Shown: positions 1-5,836 of the stretch, piece after piece
How the letters are laid out: each line of letters starts with the position of its first letter
Numbering within the stretch: position 1 is the first letter of the stretch
From: an uncultured Eggerthellaceae bacterium
GTDB lineage: Bacteria > Actinomycetota > Coriobacteriia > Coriobacteriales > Eggerthellaceae
DNA: 6,495 bases
Direction: 5' to 3'
Assembly: GCA_910577495.1 (NCBI GenBank)
Contig: CAJTML010000116.1
Span: 1-6,495 of the forward strand
Notes under the pieces: model-generated
Database searches by the model: none
What the model saw: only the letters and a program-made list of their open reading frames with translations
What the model was told of the DNA's origin: nothing
Position numbers and translations under genes: made by a program

Positions 1-1040
1 GGACCGGTGTAGTCAACGTGTGACTCCGGCAGGAATGACTGCGGACGGGTTGCTACGTCGGGCAGTGCGTTTTGAATCATCTTCTCGTAGTCAATTGCAT
101 ACAGGAATGCCTGGCGAACACGAGCGTCATCAAACGGAGCCTTCTTGGTGTTGAACATCATGAATGCTACGGCGAAGCCCTGTACGTTTTCTACTGCAGC
201 GCCGGTGCCGCTGACCTGAGCAACCAAGGTTGCCGGAACGTTTTCCATGATCTGGTCAGTGCCGTCTTGCAGGTGTGATGCACGAGAGGTGTCGTCAACG
301 ATAACGTCATAGGTGATCTTGTCAACAAGTGCCGGATTCTGGCCGTTGTACTGATCGTTCTTGACGAATACCAGCTGGCCGCCTTCCTGGCCATTAACCG
401 TCTCATACTTGAAAGGACCAGAGCCGATAGGCATCTTGGTCAGCTCATCGTCGGTTGCGTCTTTCGGAACAACAACAACGAGCGGCAAACGCGTGGTCAA
501 AAGTGACGTAGGCGTGTTGAGCTTAATGGTGACGGTGGTGTCATCTTTAGCTTCCATGCTATCAATAAAGGAAAGCATCGGAGCGTACAGAGAACCTTCA
601 GCCTCTACGCAGCGCGTGTAGCTTGAAACAACGTCTTCTGCGGTGACCGGGTTACCGTTTGAGAACTTGGCGTCTGCACGAAGCTTCACTTCGTACTCGG
701 TCTCTGAAACCTCAACAGGCTCACCGTCTGCCAATGCCGGATAGGGCTTGCAGCCGTTTGCCATGTCAAGCATGTAGAGGCCTTCGACGACGTTCCAGTT
801 AGCACCCTGTGCCAGACCCGAAGAGTTGTTCATCGGCAAGAAGTTGTCGGTCTGATAGCTAACGCCTGCGCGCAGCTCAGTTGCGCCACCAGTTGCGCCG
901 CCTTCAGCTGAGCCGCCTTCGGTGCTGGTGTCACCGCCGCCGCATGCGGTCAGTGAAAGACCAGCTACTGCAGCAGTTGCTGCTGCGCCGCCGACCAAGA
1001 AAGAACGACGAGAAAGTGACGGGCTAGAAAATTGTTGCAT
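1..1040 (-). CDS. Extracellular solute-binding lipoprotein, ABC transporter family 5 (peptide/nickel type), 3' end missing
   Basis: This would be the substrate-capturing lipoprotein of an ABC importer for oligopeptides or a related solute, anchored outside the cytoplasmic membrane. Reading the minus strand from the ATG at 1038-1040 gives 346 uninterrupted codons to the window edge; family members usually run to 500-600 residues, so roughly the C-terminal third is missing. Residues 1-33 form a Tat-type lipoprotein signal: twin arginines R11-R12 in SRRSFL, a hydrophobic stretch, then lipobox LTAC with lipid-acceptor C33. A Gly/Ser/Thr-rich linker follows (about 34-54). Family 5 hallmarks are FSNGNPVTAEDVVSSYTR (about 126-143), GSGPFKYE (206-213) and FNTKKAPFDDARVRQAF (about 296-312). 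The start is supported by GGAGGG (complement of 1047-1052) six bases upstream. No permease or ATPase gene is visible, so the partners lie to the left or elsewhere. The family assignment is firm; the ligand cannot be read from sequence. Confidence 0.93.
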   Translation of the reverse strand, partial: MQQFSSPSLSRRSFLVGGAAATAAVAGLSLTACGGGDTSTEGGSAEGGATGGATELRAGVSYQTDNFLPMNNSSGLAQGANWNVVEGLYMLDMANGCKPYPALADGEPVEVSETEYEVKLRADAKFSNGNPVTAEDVVSSYTRCVEAEGSLYAPMLSFIDSMEAKDDTTVTIKLNTPTSLLTTRLPLVVVVPKDATDDELTKMPIGSGPFKYETVNGQEGGQLVFVKNDQYNGQNPALVDKITYDVIVDDTSRASHLQDGTDQIMENVPATLVAQVSGTGAAVENVQGFAVAFMMFNTKKAPFDDARVRQAFLYAIDYEKMIQNALPDVATRPQSFLPESHVDYTG

Positions 1041-1062
1041 AGGTTTCCCTCCATTTCGGTTT

Positions 1063-1077
1063 AAGGCATGATGCCTT
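1063..1077. repeat. 15-base palindrome in the 5' leader of the binding-protein gene
   Basis: AAGGCAT (1063-1069) and ATGCCTT (1071-1077) are perfect inverted arms around a single central base. It lies 23 bases before the leftward start codon and ends 10 bases before the ribosome binding site. It could be an operator half of the adjacent cluster or a small RNA hairpin, although a one-base loop disfavours RNA folding unless inner pairs open. The symmetry is certain; the function is inferred. Confidence 0.5.
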
Positions 1078-1086
1078 GCAACATAC

Positions 1087-1109
1087 GTGTACACCACAGT
1101 GGTATACAC
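1087..1109. promoter_or_regulatory. Probable operator: 23-base interrupted palindrome upstream of the binding-protein gene
   Basis: GTGTACACCAC (1087-1097) and GTGGTATACAC (1099-1109) are inverted copies matching at 10 of 11 positions around one central A. The left arm begins with the self-complementary octamer GTGTACAC. This length and symmetry are typical of a dimeric transcription-factor site. It abuts another palindrome (1110-1125) and lies 47-69 bases upstream of the leftward start codon. If the -10 box at 1124-1129 is right, it falls in the transcribed leader, which would suit a repressor. The cognate regulator is not in the window. Confidence 0.6.
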
Positions 1110-1125
1110 ATAACCAGTTGGTTAT
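1110..1125. promoter_or_regulatory. Probable operator: 16-base palindrome abutting the 23-base one
   Basis: ATAACCA (1110-1116) and TGGTTAT (1119-1125) are perfect inverted arms separated by GT. The right end overlaps the putative leftward -10 box at 1124-1129, so a bound protein would cover the start of transcription. It begins exactly where the preceding palindrome ends, suggesting two adjacent dimer sites. The two sites share a CCA/TGG core but are otherwise different, so they need not bind the same protein. Confidence 0.5.
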
Positions 1126-1152
1126 TATCCCTGATTTGGTGTCATTTCTTGA
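1124..1152 (-). promoter_or_regulatory. Candidate promoter of the binding-protein gene
   Basis: On the minus strand GATAAT (1124-1129) matches the sigma-70 -10 consensus at five of six positions. A weak TCAAGA (1147-1152) sits 17 bases upstream in the -35 position. Transcription would begin near 1117, giving a leader of about 77 bases that contains the palindromes. The poor -35 makes this tentative; a weak -35 is common at regulated promoters. Confidence 0.35.
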
Positions 1153-1187
1153 GCACAGGTTGATATTGATACAATCTCGTGAAGATG

Positions 1188-1221
1188 AAATGCGCGGTTT
1201 TGCCTGATGATCAGCGCATTT
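1188..1221. repeat. Inverted repeat with 8-base arms in the middle of the intergenic region
   Basis: AAATGCGC (1188-1195) and GCGCATTT (1214-1221) are perfect inverted arms 18 bases apart. Overlapping the right arm by one base is a smaller palindrome, CTGAT (1204-1208) with ATCAG (1210-1214). It lies between the two genes, over 140 bases from the leftward start and about 300 from the rightward one, so it could be a shared regulator site. No U-tract follows either arm, so a terminator is unlikely. Confidence 0.45.
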
Positions 1222-1355
1222 ATAAAACGGTGTTGCCAAACTGTTACATTTGAATTCATAACCTATTTCGCCTTGTCATAGCTGACCACTTGCCGAACGC
1301 AGACCCCCTGCGATTCAGGATATCCCACTTGTGACCGCGCAACCTCACCTGAGCC

Positions 1356-1364
1356 TGCTACTAT
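1356..1364 (+). promoter_or_regulatory. Candidate extended -10 promoter of the pyruvate oxidoreductase gene
   Basis: TGC followed by TACTAT (1359-1364) fits an extended -10 element, five of six bases matching TATAAT. No good -35 hexamer lies 16-18 bases upstream; TTGTGA (1329-1334) is too far away. If correct, transcription starts near 1371 and the mRNA has a leader of about 150 bases containing the hairpin at 1388-1411. Other start sites further upstream remain possible. Confidence 0.3.
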
Positions 1365-1387
1365 GCACTTACCAGGTAGCTTTGGAT

Positions 1388-1411
1388 GTGACGCGTATCT
1401 ACACGCGTCAC
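1388..1411 (+). promoter_or_regulatory. Strong 9-bp hairpin or operator in the leader of the pyruvate oxidoreductase gene
   Basis: GTGACGCGT (1388-1396) and ACGCGTCAC (1403-1411) are perfect inverted arms around a six-base loop, about 112 bases before the start codon. As RNA it would form a stable G+C-rich stem. It is followed by CTTTCC rather than a run of U, so it is not a convincing intrinsic terminator. It could be an mRNA-stabilising leader structure or the DNA site of a dimeric regulator overlapping the start of transcription. Confidence 0.55.
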
Positions 1412-1461
1412 TTTCCGTAAAAGGGCACAATTTTGTGTGGTTTTGTCAAAGTAAGCCTGGT

Positions 1462-1493
1462 CTGCAAGCAAGAGGAGATTGCACTGTTTGCAG
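1462..1493 (+). other. Weak leader stem-loop presenting a Shine-Dalgarno-like loop
   Basis: CTGCAA (1462-1467) pairs with TTGCAG (1488-1493), and an inner GCAA (1468-1471) pairs with TTGC (1479-1482), leaving GAGGAGA in the loop. The octamer GAGGAGAT occurs here (1472-1479) and again at the true ribosome binding site (1511-1518). No usable start codon follows the upstream copy at proper spacing. It may be a ribosome standby or decoy element, or chance. Confidence 0.3.
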
Positions 1494-1522
1494 GTTGCCC
1501 CTTATTTCGCGAGGAGATATCT

Positions 1523-4500
1523 ATGGCTAGAGAATTCAAGTCAATGGATGGCAACAACGCGGCGGCATATGTTTCGTATGCCTTTACCGAAGTTGCTGGC
1601 ATCTATCCCATTACGCCATCAAGTCCTATGGCTGACCTGGTAGACCAGTGGTCTGCTGCCGGTCAGAAGAACATTTTTGGCACCACCGTTAAGGTGTGCG
1701 AAATGCAATCAGAAGGCGGCGCAGCAGGTTCAGTGCACGGATCGCTTGCTGCAGGTGCCTTAACGACTACCTACACGGCATCGCAAGGCTTGCTGCTCAT
1801 GATTCCGAACATGTATAAGATCGCTGCAGAAATGCTGCCGTGTGTTTTGCATGTTTCAGCGCGTACGGTTGCCACGCAAGCACTTTCTATTTTTGGTGAC
1901 CACTCCGACGTCATGGCATGCCGCCAGACCGGTTTCGCCATGTTGGCCGAAAGCAACGTCCAAGAGATTATGGACTTGTCGGCAGTTGCTCACCTGGCTG
2001 CCATCAAGGGTCGCATTCCGTTTATCAACTTCTTCGACGGCTTCCGCACCTCTCATGAGGTACAAAAGATTGCCGTGTGGGACTACGCCGATCTGGCTGA
2101 GATGTGCGACATGGATGCTGTGCGTGCATTCCGCGAGCACTCGCTTAATCCCGAGCGTCCGGCTATGCGCGGCTCGCATGAAAACGGCGACATCTTCTTC
2201 CAGCATCGTGAGGCATGCAACAAGCACTATGACGCGCTGCCGGCGGTTGTTGAGGAGTATATGGCCAAGGTCAACGAGAAGCTTGGCACGGACTATCAGC
2301 TCTTTAACTACTACGGTGCACCGGATGCTGACCGCGTGATCGTTGCTATGGGCTCGTTTAATGACGTGGCCGAAGAGGTTATTGATTACCTGAATGCACA
2401 GGGCGAAAAAGTGGGCCTCATTAAGGTTCGTCTGTATCGTCCGTTCGTGACCGATAAGTTTGTGGCAGCACTGCCGAAGACCTGCACCAAGCTTGCTGTT
2501 ATGGACCGCACCAAAGAGCCGGGCGCTGTTGGCGAGCCGCTCTACATGGACGTGGTTAACGCGCTGGCACAAGAAGGTGTCGAAGGCATCACCGTGGTGG
2601 GCGGCCGCTATGGCTTGGGCTCAAAGGACACGCCTCCGTCATCGGTCTTCGCCATTTATACCGAGCTGGCAAAAGACGCCCCGGCACGCGAATTTACCGT
2701 CGGCATCGTAGACGACGTGACGAATCTGTCGCTGCCTGAGGATCCGACTGCTCCTAATACCGCAGCTCCGGGCACCATTGAGTGCAAGTTCTGGGGTCTT
2801 GGCGGCGACGGCACGGTTGGCGCAAACAAAAACTCAATCAAGATCATCGGCGACCATACCGATAAATATGTACAGGCATACTTCCAGTATGACTCCAAAA
2901 AGACCGGCGGCGTGACCATTAGTCACCTGCGTTTTGGCGATGCGCCTATTCGCAGCCCGTACTACGTCAACAAGGCGGACTTCGTGGCGTGCCACAACCC
3001 GTCCTATATCACCAAGCGCTTCCCGATTGTCAAAGACGTCAAGCCCGGTGGCACGTTCATGATCAACTGCCAGTGGGATTTGGCCGAGCTTGAGCATCAC
3101 TTGAGCGCAGACGCTAAGCGCTACATTGCCAACAACGACATCAATCTCTACACCATTAACGCTATTGACCTGGCACGTGAGATTGGCATGGGCAAGCGCA
3201 CGAACACCATTTTGCAATCAGCATTCTTCACGCTGGCGAAGGTTATGCCGCAAGAAGATGCCATTCGCTATATGAAAGATGCTGCAACCAAGTCTTACCT
3301 GAAGAAGGGTCAAGAAGTGGTTGACATGAACCATCGCGCTATTGATGCGGGCGCTACCGCCTTCGTCAAGATTGACGTTCCTGAGAGCTGGAAAGACGCA
3401 ACTGATGAGGCTGTGGCTGAGACGCTTGAGGGTCGTCCTGAGGTTGTGCGCATGGTTGAGACCATCATGGAGCCGGTATCGCGCATGGATGGCGACAGCC
3501 TGCCGGTATCAGCCTTCGTAGATCATGTTGATGGTCAGTTTGAGCTGGGCGCTGCCGCTTACGAGAAGCGCGGCGTTGCGGTGACGGTTCCCACGTGGGC
3601 GAAAGAGACCTGTATCCAGTGTCATCAGTGCTCATTTGTGTGCCCGCATGCAACCATTCGCCCGTTTGCACTGACCGAGGCTGAAGCTGCGGCTGCTCCT
3701 GAGGCCATCAAACTGGTGCCCGCCAAGGGTAAGCCCGCTCAGGCTGCAGGGTATCTCTATACGATGGCTATCTCGCCGCTTGACTGTATGGGTTGTGGCG
3801 TGTGCGTCAACGTATGCCCGACCAACTCACTGGCAATGGTTCCCACCGAAGATGAGCTGGATCAGCAGGCGGTCTTTGACTATTGCGTAGCTGACGTAAC
3901 GCCCAAACCTGAGCTTATTAATGCTACGGTTAAGGGTAGCCAGTTCAGCCAGCCGCTGCTGGAGTTCTCTGGTGCGTGCGCAGGCTGTGCAGAGACGGCA
4001 TATGCTCGTTTGATCACGCAGCTGTATGGTGATCGCATGTTTGTATCCAACGCAACGGGTTGCTCCTCAATCTGGGGCGGTCCGGCGGCAACGTCGCCCT
4101 ATACCGTCAACAAAGACGGTCACGGCCCTGCTTGGTCAAACTCGCTGTTTGAGGACAACGCTGAGCATGGTTTGGGTATGTTGCTTGGCCATGAGGCTGT
4201 GCGCGCCAAGCTGGTGGCAGACACCGAGGCACTCCTTGCGCTTGAGGGCGTTGACGAGGCGGTTCGTGTGGCGGCCAAGGCATGGCTTGACTCCATGGGC
4301 TCAGCTGACGAAAGCAAAGCTGCTGCGGCGGCATACGTGGCTGCCCTTGAAGGTGCATCTGGCGAAGCTAAGGAGCTGGCAGACGCCATCCTTGAGAACA
4401 AAGAGTACCTCACCAAGAAGTCGGTGTGGATCTTCGGCGGCGACGGCTGGGCATACGACATCGGTTATGGTGGCTTGGATCACGTGCTGGCATCGGGCGA

Positions 4501-5071
4501 AGACGTCAACGTGTTTGTCTTCGACACCGAGGTGTACTCAAACACCGGTGGTCAGGCGTCGAAGGCTTCAAACATCGGCCAGGTTGCTCAGTTTGCCGCA
4601 AGCGGTAAAGACATTAGCAAGAAGAGCCTGACCGAGATTGCTATGGCGTATGGCTATGTCTACGTCGCGCAAGTGGCTATGGGTGCAAATCCGGCTCAGA
4701 CGCTCAAGGCAATCACTGAGGCTGAGGCATATCCTGGACCTTCGCTCATCATCGGTTACTCACCGTGCGAGATGCACTCCATCAAGGGTGGCATGACCAA
4801 CTGCCAGGCCGAGATGAAAAAGGCGGTAGAGTGCGGTTACTGGAACCTGTTCCGCTTCAACCCGGCAGCAGATCCGGGCAAGAAGTTCGTGCTTGACTCA
4901 AAAGAGCCGGCAGGTGGCTATCGTGACTTCCTCATGAATGAGGCTCGCTACAGCCGCTTGACCCGTGAGTTCCCCGAGCGCGCCGAAGAGCTCTTCGAAC
5001 TCAACGAAGAGTCAGCTATGAAGCGCTTTGAGCACCTCACGAAGCTCAAGGATGTGTACGCGGGCGAATAA
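1523..5071 (+). CDS. nifJ: Pyruvate:ferredoxin (flavodoxin) oxidoreductase, single-chain
   Basis: This cytoplasmic, oxygen-sensitive enzyme oxidatively decarboxylates pyruvate with CoA to acetyl-CoA and CO2, reducing ferredoxin or flavodoxin. The 1182 residues match the usual length (about 1170-1230) and the fused order of the family. The N-terminal substrate domain has YPITPSSP with T31, E64 in EMQSEGG and R114 in HVSARTVA, the positions known in Desulfovibrio africanus as pyruvate or thiamine contacts. A second domain ends near GGRYG (360-364). The gamma-like CoA domain starts at FWGLGGDG (423-430) and contains YDSKKTGG (456-463). Two [4Fe-4S] motifs follow: C697, C700, C703, C707 and C755, C758, C761, C765. 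The proximal cluster is C819, C822, C847 and C1082. The thiamine diphosphate/Mg site is GDGW (973-976) with N1007 in SNTGG. The ATG at 1523 has GAGGAG six bases upstream; a TTG 90 bases earlier in frame has no homology support. It is monocistronic, ending at its own terminator. No key residue is missing. Confidence 0.98.
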   Translation: MAREFKSMDGNNAAAYVSYAFTEVAGIYPITPSSPMADLVDQWSAAGQKNIFGTTVKVCEMQSEGGAAGSVHGSLAAGALTTTYTASQGLLLMIPNMYKIAAEMLPCVLHVSARTVATQALSIFGDHSDVMACRQTGFAMLAESNVQEIMDLSAVAHLAAIKGRIPFINFFDGFRTSHEVQKIAVWDYADLAEMCDMDAVRAFREHSLNPERPAMRGSHENGDIFFQHREACNKHYDALPAVVEEYMAKVNEKLGTDYQLFNYYGAPDADRVIVAMGSFNDVAEEVIDYLNAQGEKVGLIKVRLYRPFVTDKFVAALPKTCTKLAVMDRTKEPGAVGEPLYMDVVNALAQEGVEGITVVGGRYGLGSKDTPPSSVFAIYTELAKDAPAREFTVGIVDDVTNLSLPEDPTAPNTAAPGTIECKFWGLGGDGTVGANKNSIKIIGDHTDKYVQAYFQYDSKKTGGVTISHLRFGDAPIRSPYYVNKADFVACHNPSYITKRFPIVKDVKPGGTFMINCQWDLAELEHHLSADAKRYIANNDINLYTINAIDLAREIGMGKRTNTILQSAFFTLAKVMPQEDAIRYMKDAATKSYLKKGQEVVDMNHRAIDAGATAFVKIDVPESWKDATDEAVAETLEGRPEVVRMVETIMEPVSRMDGDSLPVSAFVDHVDGQFELGAAAYEKRGVAVTVPTWAKETCIQCHQCSFVCPHATIRPFALTEAEAAAAPEAIKLVPAKGKPAQAAGYLYTMAISPLDCMGCGVCVNVCPTNSLAMVPTEDELDQQAVFDYCVADVTPKPELINATVKGSQFSQPLLEFSGACAGCAETAYARLITQLYGDRMFVSNATGCSSIWGGPAATSPYTVNKDGHGPAWSNSLFEDNAEHGLGMLLGHEAVRAKLVADTEALLALEGVDEAVRVAAKAWLDSMGSADESKAAAAAYVAALEGASGEAKELADAILENKEYLTKKSVWIFGGDGWAYDIGYGGLDHVLASGEDVNVFVFDTEVYSNTGGQASKASNIGQVAQFAASGKDISKKSLTEIAMAYGYVYVAQVAMGANPAQTLKAITEAEAYPGPSLIIGYSPCEMHSIKGGMTNCQAEMKKAVECGYWNLFRFNPAADPGKKFVLDSKEPAGGYRDFLMNEARYSRLTREFPERAEELFELNEESAMKRFEHLTKLKDVYAGE

Positions 5072-5099
5072 GCGCGCTATCGCAGAGCTTATACATGAG

Positions 5100-5129
5100 A
5101 AGGAGCCGACATCTGTCGGCTCCTTTTTT
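5100..5129 (+). terminator. Intrinsic terminator of the pyruvate oxidoreductase gene
   Basis: AAGGAGCCGAC (5100-5110) pairs perfectly with GTCGGCTCCTT (5115-5125), with a four-base loop ATCT and a run of six T ending at 5129. It begins 28 bases after the stop codon. On the opposite strand the stem is followed by only two T, so it is a poor terminator for the convergent acetyltransferase gene, whose stop lies about 45 bases to the right. Confidence 0.95.
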
Positions 5130-5171
5130 GTTGTCGGATTGCGTGGTATGGAATGGCTTGCTGATACGGCT

Positions 5172-5618
5172 TTAAGCCAGCGATTTTTTCATCCACTGAT
5201 GTTCGACATGTTCGTCGAATTCAATTGGCCCGTAAGCCACATACCCCGCGCGCTCGTAGAACGGTTGAGCTTGCACTTGCGCATGCAGATGCATTTCGGT
5301 TGCACCTGCCTGGCGGGCGTAGGCCTCAGCTTGTGCAAGGAGCGCAGAGCCAAAACCGCCGCCGCGCTGAGCGGGAAGCACCGCAAGTCGCCCGAAGATC
5401 CACGTGTGCGGCGCAGCTTCAAACCCGTCTTGAAGACGCGAAGGAAACACGCGAGCACACCCCACTAATTCGCCAGCTTGGTAAGCGGTGATGTGAACTA
5501 CTTCGTCGTAGTTGTCGATGTCATCAAATTCGTTTTGGTAGCCCTGTTCTTCGACGAAAACACGTTGGCGAATAACCTTGGCGTCTTCAAATGCGTCGTT
5601 TCGAAAGGTCAGCGTCAT
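5172..5618 (-). CDS. GNAT-family N-acetyltransferase, ElaA-like
   Basis: This small cytoplasmic enzyme should transfer an acyl group from acetyl-CoA to an amine; the acceptor of the ElaA/YjcF-like branch is generally unknown. The 148 residues carry the typical early motif RVFVEEQ (19-25), an acidic segment FDDIDNYDE (31-39), strand LVGCARVFPS (51-60), and acetyl-CoA motif A from GRLAVLP through QRGGGFGSALL (76-94). The C-terminal HAQVQAQPFYERAGY (112-126) and FDEHVEHQWM (134-143) also match the group. The ATG at 5616-5618 is chosen because AAGGAG (complement of 5624-5629) lies five bases upstream and the family start aligns there; the frame stays open 30 codons further upstream, but that extension resembles nothing and has no ribosome site. 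It is convergent with the pyruvate oxidoreductase and divergent from the flavin reductase, so it is probably its own transcription unit. Confidence 0.9.
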   Translation of the reverse strand: MTLTFRNDAFEDAKVIRQRVFVEEQGYQNEFDDIDNYDEVVHITAYQAGELVGCARVFPSRLQDGFEAAPHTWIFGRLAVLPAQRGGGFGSALLAQAEAYARQAGATEMHLHAQVQAQPFYERAGYVAYGPIEFDEHVEHQWMKKSLA

Positions 5619-5660
5619 GGATGCTCCTTGCGTGCTTGTGTGTCGGATGTGTGATGCAGC

Positions 5661-5666
5661 ATTGTA
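5661..5666 (-). promoter_or_regulatory. Candidate -10 box of the acetyltransferase gene
   Basis: On the minus strand TACAAT matches five of six bases of the -10 consensus and lies 42 bases upstream of the start codon. The region 17 bases further upstream (GCTTTT) is a poor -35 match. Tentative. Confidence 0.35.
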
Positions 5667-5749
5667 GAGCATGCGATGATTTAAAAAGCGTTCGCCAACA
5701 AAATCCATTCAGGTTTTCGTCCGCTGGGCAACAGGGAACTGACGCCTCG

Positions 5750-5761
5750 GCAAAGCTTTGC
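5750..5761. repeat. Perfect 12-base palindrome upstream of the flavin reductase gene
   Basis: GCAAAGCTTTGC is fully self-complementary. It ends immediately before the next inverted repeat (5762-5777) and lies 32-44 bases upstream of the -10 box at 5794, where activator or repressor sites are commonly found. The symmetry is certain and the operator role is inferred from position. Confidence 0.45.
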
Positions 5762-5777
5762 GGTATACCCATATACC
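5762..5777. promoter_or_regulatory. Probable operator: 16-base inverted repeat in the -35 region of the flavin reductase gene
   Basis: GGTATA (5762-5767) and TATACC (5772-5777) are perfect arms separated by CCCA. It occupies the place where a -35 hexamer would lie relative to TATGAT at 5794-5799, and no good -35 sequence is present. Its centre is near -36 relative to the predicted start, close to class II activator geometry, so an activator is at least as plausible as a repressor. The regulator is not in the window. Confidence 0.55.
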
Positions 5778-5793
5778 TCCCGTTTGCGCGTCC

Positions 5794-5799
5794 TATGAT
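5794..5799 (+). promoter_or_regulatory. Probable -10 box of the flavin reductase gene
   Basis: TATGAT matches five of six bases of the -10 consensus, 37 bases before the start codon, giving a short leader of about 30 bases that contains the ribosome site AAGGAGG (5825-5831). The lack of a matching -35 and the palindromes upstream suggest factor-dependent expression. Confidence 0.5.
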
Positions 5800-5836
5800 T
5801 GAATCAGCGGAAACAAGTTTGACCAAGGAGGTCGTC

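Larger units (their letters stand above)
1041..1522. promoter_or_regulatory. Divergent intergenic region between the binding-protein gene and the oxidoreductase gene
   Basis: This 482-base stretch has no convincing gene on either strand; the short open frames lack ribosome sites and resemble no known family. It must hold both divergent promoters. Its content is a series of inverted repeats: 1063-1077, 1087-1109 and 1110-1125 near the leftward gene; a long-armed repeat at 1188-1221 in the middle; and a 9-bp hairpin at 1388-1411 plus a weaker stem-loop at 1462-1493 in the leader of the rightward gene. The most A+T-rich part is around 1219-1260. Confidence 0.8.

Noticed and set aside
1160..1173. 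FNR/CRP-like site: TTGAT, four bases, ATACA
   Set aside because: Only the left half matches the TTGAT-N4-ATCAA consensus; the right half agrees at three of five positions, which is not enough to call an anaerobic regulator site.
1286..1331. Repeated heptamer CCACTTG at 1286-1292 and 1325-1331
   Set aside because: Seven bases occurring twice within 46 is weak and neither copy is placed relative to a convincing promoter element.
1433..1522. Thirty-codon in-frame upstream extension of the pyruvate oxidoreductase from a TTG
   Set aside because: The family begins at the residues following the ATG at 1523, which has a well-spaced GAGGAG; with that start T31, E64 and R114 fall exactly at the positions known from the Desulfovibrio enzyme.
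1856..2572. 238-codon open frame on the minus strand inside the oxidoreductase gene
   Set aside because: It is antisense to a fully conserved coding region, has no recognisable domain and its composition follows from the codon use of the real gene.
4026..4631. 201-codon plus-strand open frame in another frame of the oxidoreductase gene
   Set aside because: Arg- and Trp-rich out-of-frame translation of the conserved thiamine-binding domain; no ribosome site and no family resemblance.
5168..5178. Small palindrome GGCTT-T-AAGCC at the acetyltransferase stop codon, considered as its terminator
   Set aside because: The five-base stem with a one-base loop overlaps the stop codon and is not followed by a T-run on the minus strand, so it is not a credible terminator.
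5028..5468. 146-codon plus-strand open frame across the terminator and antisense to the acetyltransferase
   Set aside because: It reads through a strong intrinsic terminator and opposite a well-supported GNAT gene; the product resembles nothing.
5619..5708. Upstream extension of the acetyltransferase to an ATG at 5708
   Set aside because: The additional residues look nothing like a GNAT N-terminus and would overlap its likely promoter; the ATG at 5618 has a strong AAGGAG at correct spacing.
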